Assembly (NCBI GenBank): GCA_964628985.1
Contig: CAZVNJ010000001.1
Span: 48,806-112,805, forward strand
From: SURF-43 sp964628985
Lineage (GTDB): Bacteria; Chloroflexota; Dehalococcoidia; UBA2979
Length of the DNA stretch: 64,000 nucleotides
Direction: 5' to 3'
Part shown: positions 57,743 through 64,000 of the stretch, piece by piece
Numbering within the stretch: the stretch's first letter is position 1
Layout: each line of letters begins with the position of its first letter
The notes under the pieces: generated by a model
Told to the model about the DNA's origin: nothing
The model's input: the letters and a program-made list of their open reading frames with translations, nothing else
The model's database searches: none
Program-made: the position numbers and the translations under genes

Positions 57743-59457
57743 CGGGAGGCACCCAGCGGCCGCGCTCCGAGCCTCTCACCGGGCCCTGACTGGGACGCGA
57801 GCCCGAGGGCCTGGACCGCCGCGAGAGTGGCCGGCGCTTGCCCTGTCCTGACGATGCGGCGGGTCAGCGCCCGCAACGACTCGAGGTCGTCCACGTCCTG
57901 CCAGGCGTCGAGCGTAGTGACACGCCAGCCGAGCGCCTGCGCGCGTGCGATGACCTGCGCACACACACGGGCGGTGCTCCACTCCACGTCAGTAAACAGC
58001 GCCTCGTCCGTCTCGCGGACGCCGATCAGGACGAAGCCACCGTCTTCCGCCGGCGCGAGCACCAGGTCCGAATGATGGAGGGCCGCGAAGGCCGCCTCGA
58101 TGAGCCGTGGCGGAAGGTCCGGGGTGTCCGATCCGATCAACACTGCGCGGTCGCCGTGTTCCAGGGCCGCGTCCAGCGCACCCAGAAGCCGCTCGCCCAT
58201 GTCGCCTTCGACCTGCGGGACGATCAGGGCGCTGGGGAAAAGCGCCCTCGCCTCTGAGCTCGCATGCGCGGGTGTGAAGGCCGCCATCAAGTGCCAGGGG
58301 CCGGCCGCCGCAAGACGCGCCGTGTCCTGGACGAAGGCGTGCGACAGGAGGTGTGTGCCCGTCACGCCCAGATCTACGGCGAGCCGCGTCTTGCCAGTGC
58401 CGGGATGCGGGACTCGCGCCAGCACCACGAGGGTGTCGCCTCGGCTGGCTTCACCGAGCAGGGCAAGTGCTGATCGAAGTCGCTGCACCGGTGTAAGGAG
58501 CCCGATGCGCAGGCAGCCAGGTTGCCCGAAGGCCTCTCCCGGGACCGCGAACATTCCGGCTTCTGCGAGGGCTGCCCATGCTCCCGGACCCAGGGGGCGC
58601 GGAGGGCGTGCACACACCGTCAGGCCGAGTTCCGCCTCCTCGAACGTCCACCCGGCATCATCGAGTGCGCCATAGATCCTCGGCGCGTTCGCTCGTGCCT
58701 CGGCCGCGTGAAGGCTCACGGCGGCATCGAAGCCGTCCAGGGCATGGAGCGCCGCGGCTTCGGATAGCGTCGAGGGGCCGCCAGTGATCAGGCCGAGCCA
58801 ACGTGCCGCTGCTTCCCGCACCTCGACATTTCGTGTCGCGATCCATCCGATCCGCAGGCCACCAAGGCCCAGTGGCTTCGTCAGGTCGCCCACGCTCACA
58901 GCCCGAGCGTCCAGGTCGGCGGCGGCGACCGGGATGCTTCCGGTGAGCACGATCGATCGGTAGACCTCGTCCACGATCGCGACCGCTCCCGCACGATCGG
59001 CCTCTGCGAGCAGCCGAGGTACGTCGAGGCGGCGGCCGTCAGGGACGCTTGGGTTCGTCGCGATGACCACGTCGGCGCGTTTCGCGTCCTGCCACGGCAC
59101 GAGGTCCGCGCCTGTGGCGCGTGCCACCTCGACGAAACTCGCGTACGCCCCGGGCAATACGCCGATGCGTCTCCCGGGCCCTGCGAGCGCGCCCGCCAGT
59201 GCGGCGAGTGCCTCGCTCCCTCCGCAGGTGATCAGCACGTCCTCCGCGGCGAGGGACTCATACCGTGCCGCCACGGCCTCGCGCAGCGCCCGCGAACCTC
59301 CCGGCAAGGTGAAGGCCAGGTCAGCATCCGCCAGCGCCCCAGGCGTGATGCTGAGCGGAAGCGGCGTAGGGCTCGGAGCGGACAAGTCGATCATTCCGGC
59401 GCGGAACTGCTTCGCGTACGCCTCGATGACGCTGGGTTGAGGTTCGCCGTCGTCCAT
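57739..59457 (-). CDS. Fusion: PLP aminotransferase (N) + TIGR04282/DUF2064 glycosyltransferase-like domain (C)
   Basis: 572 residues. Residues about 1-338 are a class I/II PLP fold: ITCGGSEALAALAGALAG, ATNPSVPDG (Asn135), AIVDEVYRSIVL (Asp163/Tyr166), GDLTKPLGLGGLRIGW with the Schiff-base Lys194, and GCLRIGL with Arg317. From about 341 a second fold starts: TLVVLARVPHPGTGKTRLA, then HLLSHAFVQDTARLAAAG, DRAVLIGSDTPDLPPRLIEA, and LVLAPAEDGGFVLIGV, the TIGR04282 (DUF2064) GT-A-like signature. First gene of the coupled operon. Reading together as one protein suggests amino-sugar or amino-acid attachment. Separate family members are common, this fusion less so. Confidence 0.83.
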   Translation of the reverse strand: MDDGEPQPSVIEAYAKQFRAGMIDLSAPSPTPLPLSITPGALADADLAFTLPGGSRALREAVAARYESLAAEDVLITCGGSEALAALAGALAGPGRRIGVLPGAYASFVEVARATGADLVPWQDAKRADVVIATNPSVPDGRRLDVPRLLAEADRAGAVAIVDEVYRSIVLTGSIPVAAADLDARAVSVGDLTKPLGLGGLRIGWIATRNVEVREAAARWLGLITGGPSTLSEAAALHALDGFDAAVSLHAAEARANAPRIYGALDDAGWTFEEAELGLTVCARPPRPLGPGAWAALAEAGMFAVPGEAFGQPGCLRIGLLTPVQRLRSALALLGEASRGDTLVVLARVPHPGTGKTRLAVDLGVTGTHLLSHAFVQDTARLAAAGPWHLMAAFTPAHASSEARALFPSALIVPQVEGDMGERLLGALDAALEHGDRAVLIGSDTPDLPPRLIEAAFAALHHSDLVLAPAEDGGFVLIGVRETDEALFTDVEWSTARVCAQVIARAQALGWRVTTLDAWQDVDDLESLRALTRRIVRTGQAPATLAAVQALGLASQSGPGERLGARPLGASR

Positions 59458-59560
59458 GGGGGGAGGCTATCGACGAATCATTACGGAACTCTGACACCAC
59501 ACGCGCGGCGACGATGGCACGCTTCTCCTCGCCTGCCCGGCGCGGAGGATCGAGGGTTCG

Positions 59561-60610
59561 ATGCGGGTGCTCGTCACTGGAGGTGCTGGCTTCATCGGGG
59601 GGCACATCGTCGACCTGCTCGTCGCCGGCGGGCACGAGGTGGTCGTGCTCGACAACCTGGACGCGCATGCGCATGCGGGCGTCCCCTCGTACCTCAACCC
59701 TCACGCACACTACGAGTCCGGCGACGTGACCGATGCCTCAGCGTGGCGGCGCGTGCTTCCCGGGATCGATGCCATCTCTCACCAGGCGGCAATGGTGGGC
59801 CTGGGGGTCGACTTCGACGATGTCCGCCGCTACGTGGACACCAACGACGGAGGTACGGCCGCAGGGCTCTGGGCCATGCACCACATGGGCTTCCGCGGTC
59901 GCTTCGTCCTCGCCAGCAGCATGGTGGTCTACGGAGAGGGCGGGTACCGCTGCCCCACGCATGGCGAGGTCCGCCCGGGCCCCCGCGCCGTGGACGACCT
60001 CGAGCGAGGATGCTTCGAACCGCGATGTCCCGCATGCGCCGAGGCGCTCGACCCCTTCCCTATCAACGAGACCGCCCCGCTCGACCCGCGCAATATCTAC
60101 GCCGCGACCAAAGTGCACCAGGAACACCTCGCGGCTGCGTTCGCTCGAGAGCATGACGCGAGCGTCATCGCGCTCCGCTACCACAACGTGTACGGGCCGC
60201 GCATGCCGCGCGATACGCCGTACGCCGGGGTCGCGAGTATCTTCCGAAGCGCGGTGGAGGCGGGCGCCGCGCCTCGGGTCTTCGAGGACGGCGGGCAGAT
60301 ACGCGACTTTGTCCACGTCCAGGACGTCGCGGCCGCGAACCTGCTCGCCCTGACGGCACCCCCCGAGGAGTCGTTCATCGCCTGCAATATCGCCAGTGGT
60401 GAACCGCATACGATTGGCGAACTGGCGGACGTCCTCTGCGCAGCCGCCCCGCGTTCAGTTCGTCCAGTTCGCACCGGACAGTACCGCCTGGGAGACGTGC
60501 GCCACGTGTTCGCCGACACCGGGCGTGCCACCCGGCTCCTCGACTATCGCCCCTCGGTTTCGTTTGAGACAGGCATGCGCGAGTTCGCCAGCGCACCCTT
60601 GCGATCATGA
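59561..60610 (+). CDS. NAD-dependent epimerase/dehydratase with Cys-rich insert
   Basis: 349 residues, extended SDR sugar-nucleotide enzyme. MRVLVTGGAGFIGGHIVDLL is the GxxGxxG motif, VVLDNLD binds NAD; catalytic Tyr180 and Lys184 (IYAATKVHQEHL), Ser at FVLASSMVVYGEG. Between residues 129 and 162 sits an insert with Cys131, His134, Cys151, Cys156 and Cys159 (RCPTHGE ... GCFEPRCPACAE), a likely zinc knuckle not found in GalE or RmlB. NVYGPRMP, IRDFVHVQDVAAANL and the C-terminal substrate domain are normal. It is divergent from the fusion gene, with 103 bases between starts, and probably part of the same pathway. Confidence 0.85.
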   Translation: MRVLVTGGAGFIGGHIVDLLVAGGHEVVVLDNLDAHAHAGVPSYLNPHAHYESGDVTDASAWRRVLPGIDAISHQAAMVGLGVDFDDVRRYVDTNDGGTAAGLWAMHHMGFRGRFVLASSMVVYGEGGYRCPTHGEVRPGPRAVDDLERGCFEPRCPACAEALDPFPINETAPLDPRNIYAATKVHQEHLAAAFAREHDASVIALRYHNVYGPRMPRDTPYAGVASIFRSAVEAGAAPRVFEDGGQIRDFVHVQDVAAANLLALTAPPEESFIACNIASGEPHTIGELADVLCAAAPRSVRPVRTGQYRLGDVRHVFADTGRATRLLDYRPSVSFETGMREFASAPLRS

Positions 60611-60753
60611 TGGCCGTCCCATAGGGCCACAGGGCGGCGTTGATCCGGGCTTGAGGCGCCGAGGCGCGGGGTTTACCAGCCAGCAGTTGTGGCAGTCGCA
60701 CCCGTCGATCGTCGCCACACCGCCAACTCGTGACGGCTGCTCTGGTGTCCCCA

Positions 60754-62040
60754 TCAACGCAGGTAGACAAACGTCGACGGTAGCGAGAGCGCGGCACCGC
60801 CTTCCACGAACGCATCGAAGAACGCGCCCAGCCCGCCCCCGCCGAGGGCGATCGCGTGCCGTCGGATGTCGGCGTTCGTGTACTGGCGCCCGGGGCCGAA
60901 TTCTCGGTACATCGCGCGCATCAGCGCGTCCAACGAGGAGCCCGAACTGTGGAGCGCGTCGTCGAGCAGATACGAGACCAGCGCCCCCTTCTGGTAGAGC
61001 AGCCGCACGTACTCGTTGTAGCCCGGCGCCAGCCCCGGCCCCGCCGGAGCCGGCGTGCGCGCCGCGATTTCCGCGAACGACAGCGTGCCGTCACGCCCGG
61101 CCGCGAGGTAATCCCGGGTCGCATCGCGAAGCTCGGCGGCATAGAACGCATCGTCCGCCATCCGCGCGGTGTAGTAGACGGTCGCGCCCTCTACCAGCCA
61201 CGACTCGGCCTGGTACACCTGCGGACCGCCCGCCGGCTGCGGCTTCATGAGCGACCCGTTCCAGGCGTGAAACATCTCGTGCACAACCCAGTCCCGTGCT
61301 GACGCCCGTGTGTAGGGGTGCGGCGACCCGGACACCGCGGTGCCCCCGATCACCGAGGTACCCATTGGCACGTCCAGCCCCCACTCGCTCGCGAAGGGCG
61401 TCCCCAGCGGGTTGTCGCCCGGCCCGCGCATCACCACCCGATACCTGTCGTATGGGAATGAGCCGAACGCGCCGAGGTGCGCGCGGAACGCCTCCGACAC
61501 GAGGTCAGCAAACGATCCGACAGTGTGCGCGACCTCGCCGTCGACGCGCGCCGCCGCCGCGAGGTCGGCGTGCACCGCCACCTCGACCGTCGTCCCCTCG
61601 ATCACGCGGGTGTCTACGGCGTATCGGGCGACGTCGTACTGGAGGACGCCCGCCGGGGCTGACGTCGGCGGCGCCCAGCCCTGCTTTGGAGCCGCGCTGC
61701 CCGACGGGGCCTGGCAGAGCAGGATCAGCGCGGTGCCGCCGGGGATCCCCTCGCCGAACTGCTGGTTGAACTCCGCGCTCACAAACGCCGGAGCACCGGC
61801 GATCGACCCCAGCAGCCGCCCTGACACGGTCGCCCAGGCGGACCGCAATTCACATCCGAGCGCACGGGCCGCTTGCGGTAGGTCGGCGACGGGACCGCCG
61901 CCCCACACGGCGAGTGCAACCCCGCCACGCGGCGGCGCCTCGCCGCTTGTGAACCGCCCCTCCGCCCCGGCCGCGGACGGCCAGGCGACCGCCAGGCAGG
62001 CCAATCCGACGAGGACGAGGAGACGACGTGACGGCTTCAC
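60754..62040 (-). CDS. Secreted M61-like metallopeptidase domain protein
   Basis: 428 residues. Signal peptide LLVLVGLACLAVAWPSAAGA. A beta-sandwich N-terminal region is followed by a gluzincin catalytic domain: WVVHEMFHAWNGSLMKPQ with H254-E255-x-x-H258, and the third ligand Glu284 in AESWLVEGATVYY, which matches the M61 glycyl-aminopeptidase layout (H-E-x-x-H, W-N, then E-G-x-x-x-Y). SLDALMRAMYREFG and LGAFFDAFVEGGAAL close the helical part. M61 members usually also have a PDZ domain; none is seen here. Extracellular peptidase activity is inferred. No strong binding site seen before the ATG. Confidence 0.75.
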   Translation of the reverse strand: MKPSRRLLVLVGLACLAVAWPSAAGAEGRFTSGEAPPRGGVALAVWGGGPVADLPQAARALGCELRSAWATVSGRLLGSIAGAPAFVSAEFNQQFGEGIPGGTALILLCQAPSGSAAPKQGWAPPTSAPAGVLQYDVARYAVDTRVIEGTTVEVAVHADLAAAARVDGEVAHTVGSFADLVSEAFRAHLGAFGSFPYDRYRVVMRGPGDNPLGTPFASEWGLDVPMGTSVIGGTAVSGSPHPYTRASARDWVVHEMFHAWNGSLMKPQPAGGPQVYQAESWLVEGATVYYTARMADDAFYAAELRDATRDYLAAGRDGTLSFAEIAARTPAPAGPGLAPGYNEYVRLLYQKGALVSYLLDDALHSSGSSLDALMRAMYREFGPGRQYTNADIRRHAIALGGGGLGAFFDAFVEGGAALSLPSTFVYLR

Positions 62041-62257
62041 GCTGCGGTTCTAGCAGAATCCTTCTGCCCCTGTGCATGGGATCAGGCGGACATCGTTGGG
62101 TGCCGCCGCCAAGCAGTGATCGCGCTCCGACTCTCACTCTGCGAGGTATCGACCCCCCTCGGCCGGCCACGATCACTCACCAGACGATAGGTGTGCGCCT
62201 GGTGGGGTGGCCCAGGACTCGGACCACGCCGCCCGGCCATGAGTTGTGCGGGCAGAA

Positions 62258-62286
62258 GGAAGGGGAGCCGCCTCGGCTCCCCTTCC
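62258..62286 (-). terminator. Perfect 13-bp hairpin, probable terminator of the choice-of-anchor C gene
   Basis: GGAAGGGGAGCCG (62258-62270), loop CCT, CGGCTCCCCTTCC (62274-62286). It begins 25 bases past the stop of the minus-strand gene ending at 62311. On the minus strand it is followed by TTCTGCC, only a minimal T content. Same style as the hairpins at 1951 and 43646. Confidence 0.7.
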
Positions 62287-62310
62287 CTCCCTGATATCGA
62301 GCCTCAGACG

Positions 62311-63027
62311 TTACGGTGCGATGGCGCCCTTGTTGCTGCCGCCTGTCGCGACGTACGAGACGCAGTCGCCCTGGTTCTTGAACTTGTTTCCGATATCGTC
62401 GGTCAGGGCCGCCCAGCCGCCCTTCTTGCACTGGTCCGCCGAAGTCGGCGTCGTGCCGCCACCACCACCGCCCCCGCTGATGGTGACGTTGTCAATGACT
62501 GGGCCGCACCAGTTGTTCTCGGCGTTCTTGAAGGTGAGCGTCGTGTTGGAGCTGTCCGCGATGAAGACGAACGCCTCCGTCGTCCACCCCATATCCGAGT
62601 AGCTCTTCCCCGTCACGTCGAACGAGTACACCAGCATCGTGGAGGTGGCGGGCGCAGCCGAAACGATGAGGTTCTTCACCCCCGGTTCGCTCACCCAGCC
62701 TACCCAGTTCGCGTTGCCAGGAGTGCACGAGGGGTTTCCGGCCAGCGCGAACGTGACCGTGTATGTGGTGCCAGCCACCGTGGCGATGTCCTGACGGATC
62801 TCGCCCTGCGCAGGTGATCCGCCCATGTCTACGGAGCAGTTGCCATCCGCGGCCTGCCAGTCCCCGCAAACCACGTCCACCGGCTGGACGACGGTCCAGC
62901 CGGTCAGGCCGCTCTCGAACGACCCGTTGGTGATCGCTGCCCACGCGGTGCCGAGGAGCGCGAGGCCCGCGATGCTACCCGCCGCGCCCGCGGCAAGTTT
63001 CCTAAATCGAGTCGTATTCAAGTTCAA
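62311..63027 (-). CDS. Secreted choice-of-anchor C/DUF642-like protein with CKKGGW...GDCVSYVATGG tail
   Basis: 238 residues; start is TTG (63027) with GAAGGGA 5 bases upstream, or the TTG two codons later. Signal peptide AAGAAGSIAGLALLGTAWAA. The mature domain ITNGSFESGLTGWTVVQPVD, then GNCSVDMGGSPAQGEIRQDI, TYTVTFALAGNP, NTTLTFKNAENNWCGPVIDN is the galactose-binding-like TIGR04362 (choice-of-anchor C) pattern. A poly-Gly linker joins a small tail, DQCKKGGWAALTDDIGNKFK followed by NQGDCVSYVATGGSN, often found at the C-terminus of secreted proteins in high-GC bacteria. A carbohydrate-binding surface role is inferred. Confidence 0.8.
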   Translation of the reverse strand: MNLNTTRFRKLAAGAAGSIAGLALLGTAWAAITNGSFESGLTGWTVVQPVDVVCGDWQAADGNCSVDMGGSPAQGEIRQDIATVAGTTYTVTFALAGNPSCTPGNANWVGWVSEPGVKNLIVSAAPATSTMLVYSFDVTGKSYSDMGWTTEAFVFIADSSNTTLTFKNAENNWCGPVIDNVTISGGGGGGGTTPTSADQCKKGGWAALTDDIGNKFKNQGDCVSYVATGGSNKGAIAP

Positions 63028-63363
63028 GTGTTCCCTTCGACACCCATGGCCGTTCGGCACTGATGGCCGAATCTGACGAAGCGTCGCGCGGAAGAGTACT
63101 CCGCGGTTGTGAGGCTGCCTAGGGCCGACGTCGATCCTTTTGCCCCGGGGGGGTGGGGTCGGGCGGCATCGGATCTCTCGGCGGCCGGGCCACGAATATT
63201 GAATGGGCGCAGGATCCAGACGTGCTGGCCACTCTGACGACGGAGAAGCTCCGCTCGCGCCTCCACCGTGCGTTGCCCTCGTTGGGACGTTGACGGCGGC
63301 CGCGTGGCAGCGTCTCCGGATCCTCGAGTCTTCGGGGGTGTTCTGGAACTCTCGCACTATGCG
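63028..63363. other. 336-base intergenic region between two secreted-protein genes
   Basis: No gene is supported; the minus-strand open frame across it lacks any secreted or domain feature. It must hold the promoter of the choice-of-anchor C gene. I searched by eye for riboswitch cores and tRNA arms and saw none. A C/G homopolymer patch (CCCCGGGGGGGTGGGG, about 63143-63158) stands out. Confidence 0.4.
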
Positions 63364-64000
63364 CTAGGCACAGCTCATCTCTGACCTCAGCCGCGTGACG
63401 GTCGACGTGATCAGTGCTGCTTGTTCAGCCGTGATGCTCTTTCCCGTCTGAGCGCGCACCTCGTTGAGGAGCGCCTTCAACTGATTGCATGCCGGTCCAT
63501 TCGCAGACGAGATGGCGGCCTGAATCTTCGACTGGATGCTCGACGCGGTGCCTGCGGGCAACCCCATCGCCTCGACCGTGCCGCTCAAGTTCGTCAGCTG
63601 CTGCTGCGATGTCATCCGAGTGAAGGTCGCGGTCACCGCCTTGGCGGAGTCGACGGTCACGATGCAGGACCCGGTGCCGGAGCAGGCACCACTCCAGCCG
63701 GCGAAGGTCGAGGTGGAGTCGGGGATGGCCGCCAGGGTGACGACGGCTCCGGCGGTGAAGGCGGCGGCGCATTCGCTACCGCAGTCAATGCCAGCAGGCG
63801 TCGAGGTCACCGAGCCGGAGCCGCTCCCGGTGCGTGTCACCGTCACGGCGAAGGTCATCCGAGTAAAGGTCGCCGTCACCGCCTTGGTGGAGTCGACGGT
63901 CACGATGCATGACCCGGTGCCAGAGCAGGCACCACTCCAGCCGGCGAAGGTCGAGGTGGAGTCGGGGGTGGCTGTGAGTGTGACGACGGCGCCCGCGGTG
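63364..64000 (-). CDS. InlB B-repeat-containing surface protein (C-terminal part)
   Basis: Runs off the right edge; 211 codons plus stop are visible. The visible part has two divergent InlB-type B-repeats: TAGAVVTLTATPDSTSTFAG, WSGACSGTGSCIVTVDSTKA, VTATFTRM, then TVTRTGSGSGSVTSTPAGID, CGSECAAAFTAGAVVTLAAI and again. Each unit has CSGTGSC and CGSEC Cys pairs. The C-terminal 80 residues (QLTNLSGTVEAMGLPAG, SIQSKIQAAISSANG, CNQLKALLNEVRAQTGK) form a helical FIVAR-like domain. Extracellular repeat protein, probably adhesive. The N-terminal part, with signal peptide, lies outside the window. Confidence 0.78.
   Translation of the reverse strand, partial: TAGAVVTLTATPDSTSTFAGWSGACSGTGSCIVTVDSTKAVTATFTRMTFAVTVTRTGSGSGSVTSTPAGIDCGSECAAAFTAGAVVTLAAIPDSTSTFAGWSGACSGTGSCIVTVDSAKAVTATFTRMTSQQQLTNLSGTVEAMGLPAGTASSIQSKIQAAISSANGPACNQLKALLNEVRAQTGKSITAEQAALITSTVTRLRSEMSCA
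63611..64000. repeat. 243-bp direct repeats encoding InlB-type modules
   Basis: 63611-63757 and 63854-64000 are nearly identical 147-bp stretches with the same offset of 243 bp (81 codons), so the repeat lies in frame. It encodes the A-G-A-V-V-T-L...F-T-R-M-T part of each module. The very high DNA identity suggests recent unit duplication or ongoing homogenisation, and the array probably continues beyond the edge. Confidence 0.75.

Noticed and set aside
63024..63266. Minus-strand 80-codon frame upstream of the choice-of-anchor C gene
   Set aside because: No signal peptide, domain or ribosome-binding site; probably promoter and leader DNA.
1..64000. Mobile elements, CRISPR arrays, tRNA or rRNA genes
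   Set aside because: No transposase, integrase, phage gene, regularly spaced repeats or cloverleaf arms could be recognised by reading; a tRNAscan or CRISPR-finder run was not possible.

Overview
The window is about 67 % GC and gene-dense, with short intergenic gaps, many GTG/TTG starts and many 4-base stop/start overlaps. No rRNA, tRNA, CRISPR array, transposase or phage gene was found. The gene content points to an aerobic, monoderm, high-GC bacterium. This rests on F420-type luciferase-like oxidoreductases, heme A synthase, several CaiB/BaiF CoA-transferases, wall-acting D,D-carboxypeptidases with LysM/SH3 proteins, a SipW-like signal peptidase, and choice-of-anchor and InlB-like secreted proteins. 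A Chloroflexota lineage (Dehalococcoidia-like) fits best and Actinomycetota is the alternative; the phylum call is inference. All functions are read from protein motifs.

Layout. 1-13.5 kb holds acyl-CoA and oxidoreductase genes (enoyl-CoA hydratases, VOC epimerase-like protein, molybdenum hydroxylase, F420 LLM enzyme, iron alcohol dehydrogenase), a DusB-like tRNA enzyme, CobB and a DrrAB-type ABC exporter. 13.7-28 kb is a signalling region with a universal stress protein, two LuxR-type regulators, three sensor kinases and an HD-GYP regulator. Embedded in it (20.8-23.3 kb) is a SipW-like signal peptidase fused to a large exported domain and flanked by two small exported proteins that share a TASNx[VI]P motif. 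28-33 kb has an isochorismatase-like hydrolase, a ferritin-like protein, another F420 enzyme and two class III CoA-transferases. 33-43.6 kb carries a glycosyltransferase, a FAD/Rieske oxidoreductase, an orphan biotin carrier and a cell-wall module (VanY-like, NlpC/SH3/LysM-like, DacF-like, and a sortase-like lipoprotein with Ser at the catalytic Cys position).

43.7-50.2 kb is an acyl-CoA catabolic cluster: two MaoC-type proteins, two tandem SDRs that both lack the usual YxxxK lysine, a two-subunit CoA-transferase, an enoyl-CoA hydratase and a CaiB-type transferase. At 50.3-51.05 kb two apparent ORFs are separated by one in-frame TGA. Read through as selenocysteine they form one GrdB/PrdB-family selenoprotein with a UPRC motif, a hairpin just 3' of the UGA, and an ATGA overlap with ctaA.

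52.2-60.6 kb is a tightly coupled operon (kinase, OmpR regulator, GT2, DUF2079 membrane protein, cytochrome b561/sulfite-oxidase-like protein, and an aminotransferase fused to a TIGR04282 glycosyltransferase-like domain) beside a divergent sugar epimerase with a Cys-rich insert. It looks like an undescribed envelope-glycoconjugate or redox system. The window ends with an M61-like secreted peptidase, a choice-of-anchor C protein and a partial InlB-repeat surface protein.
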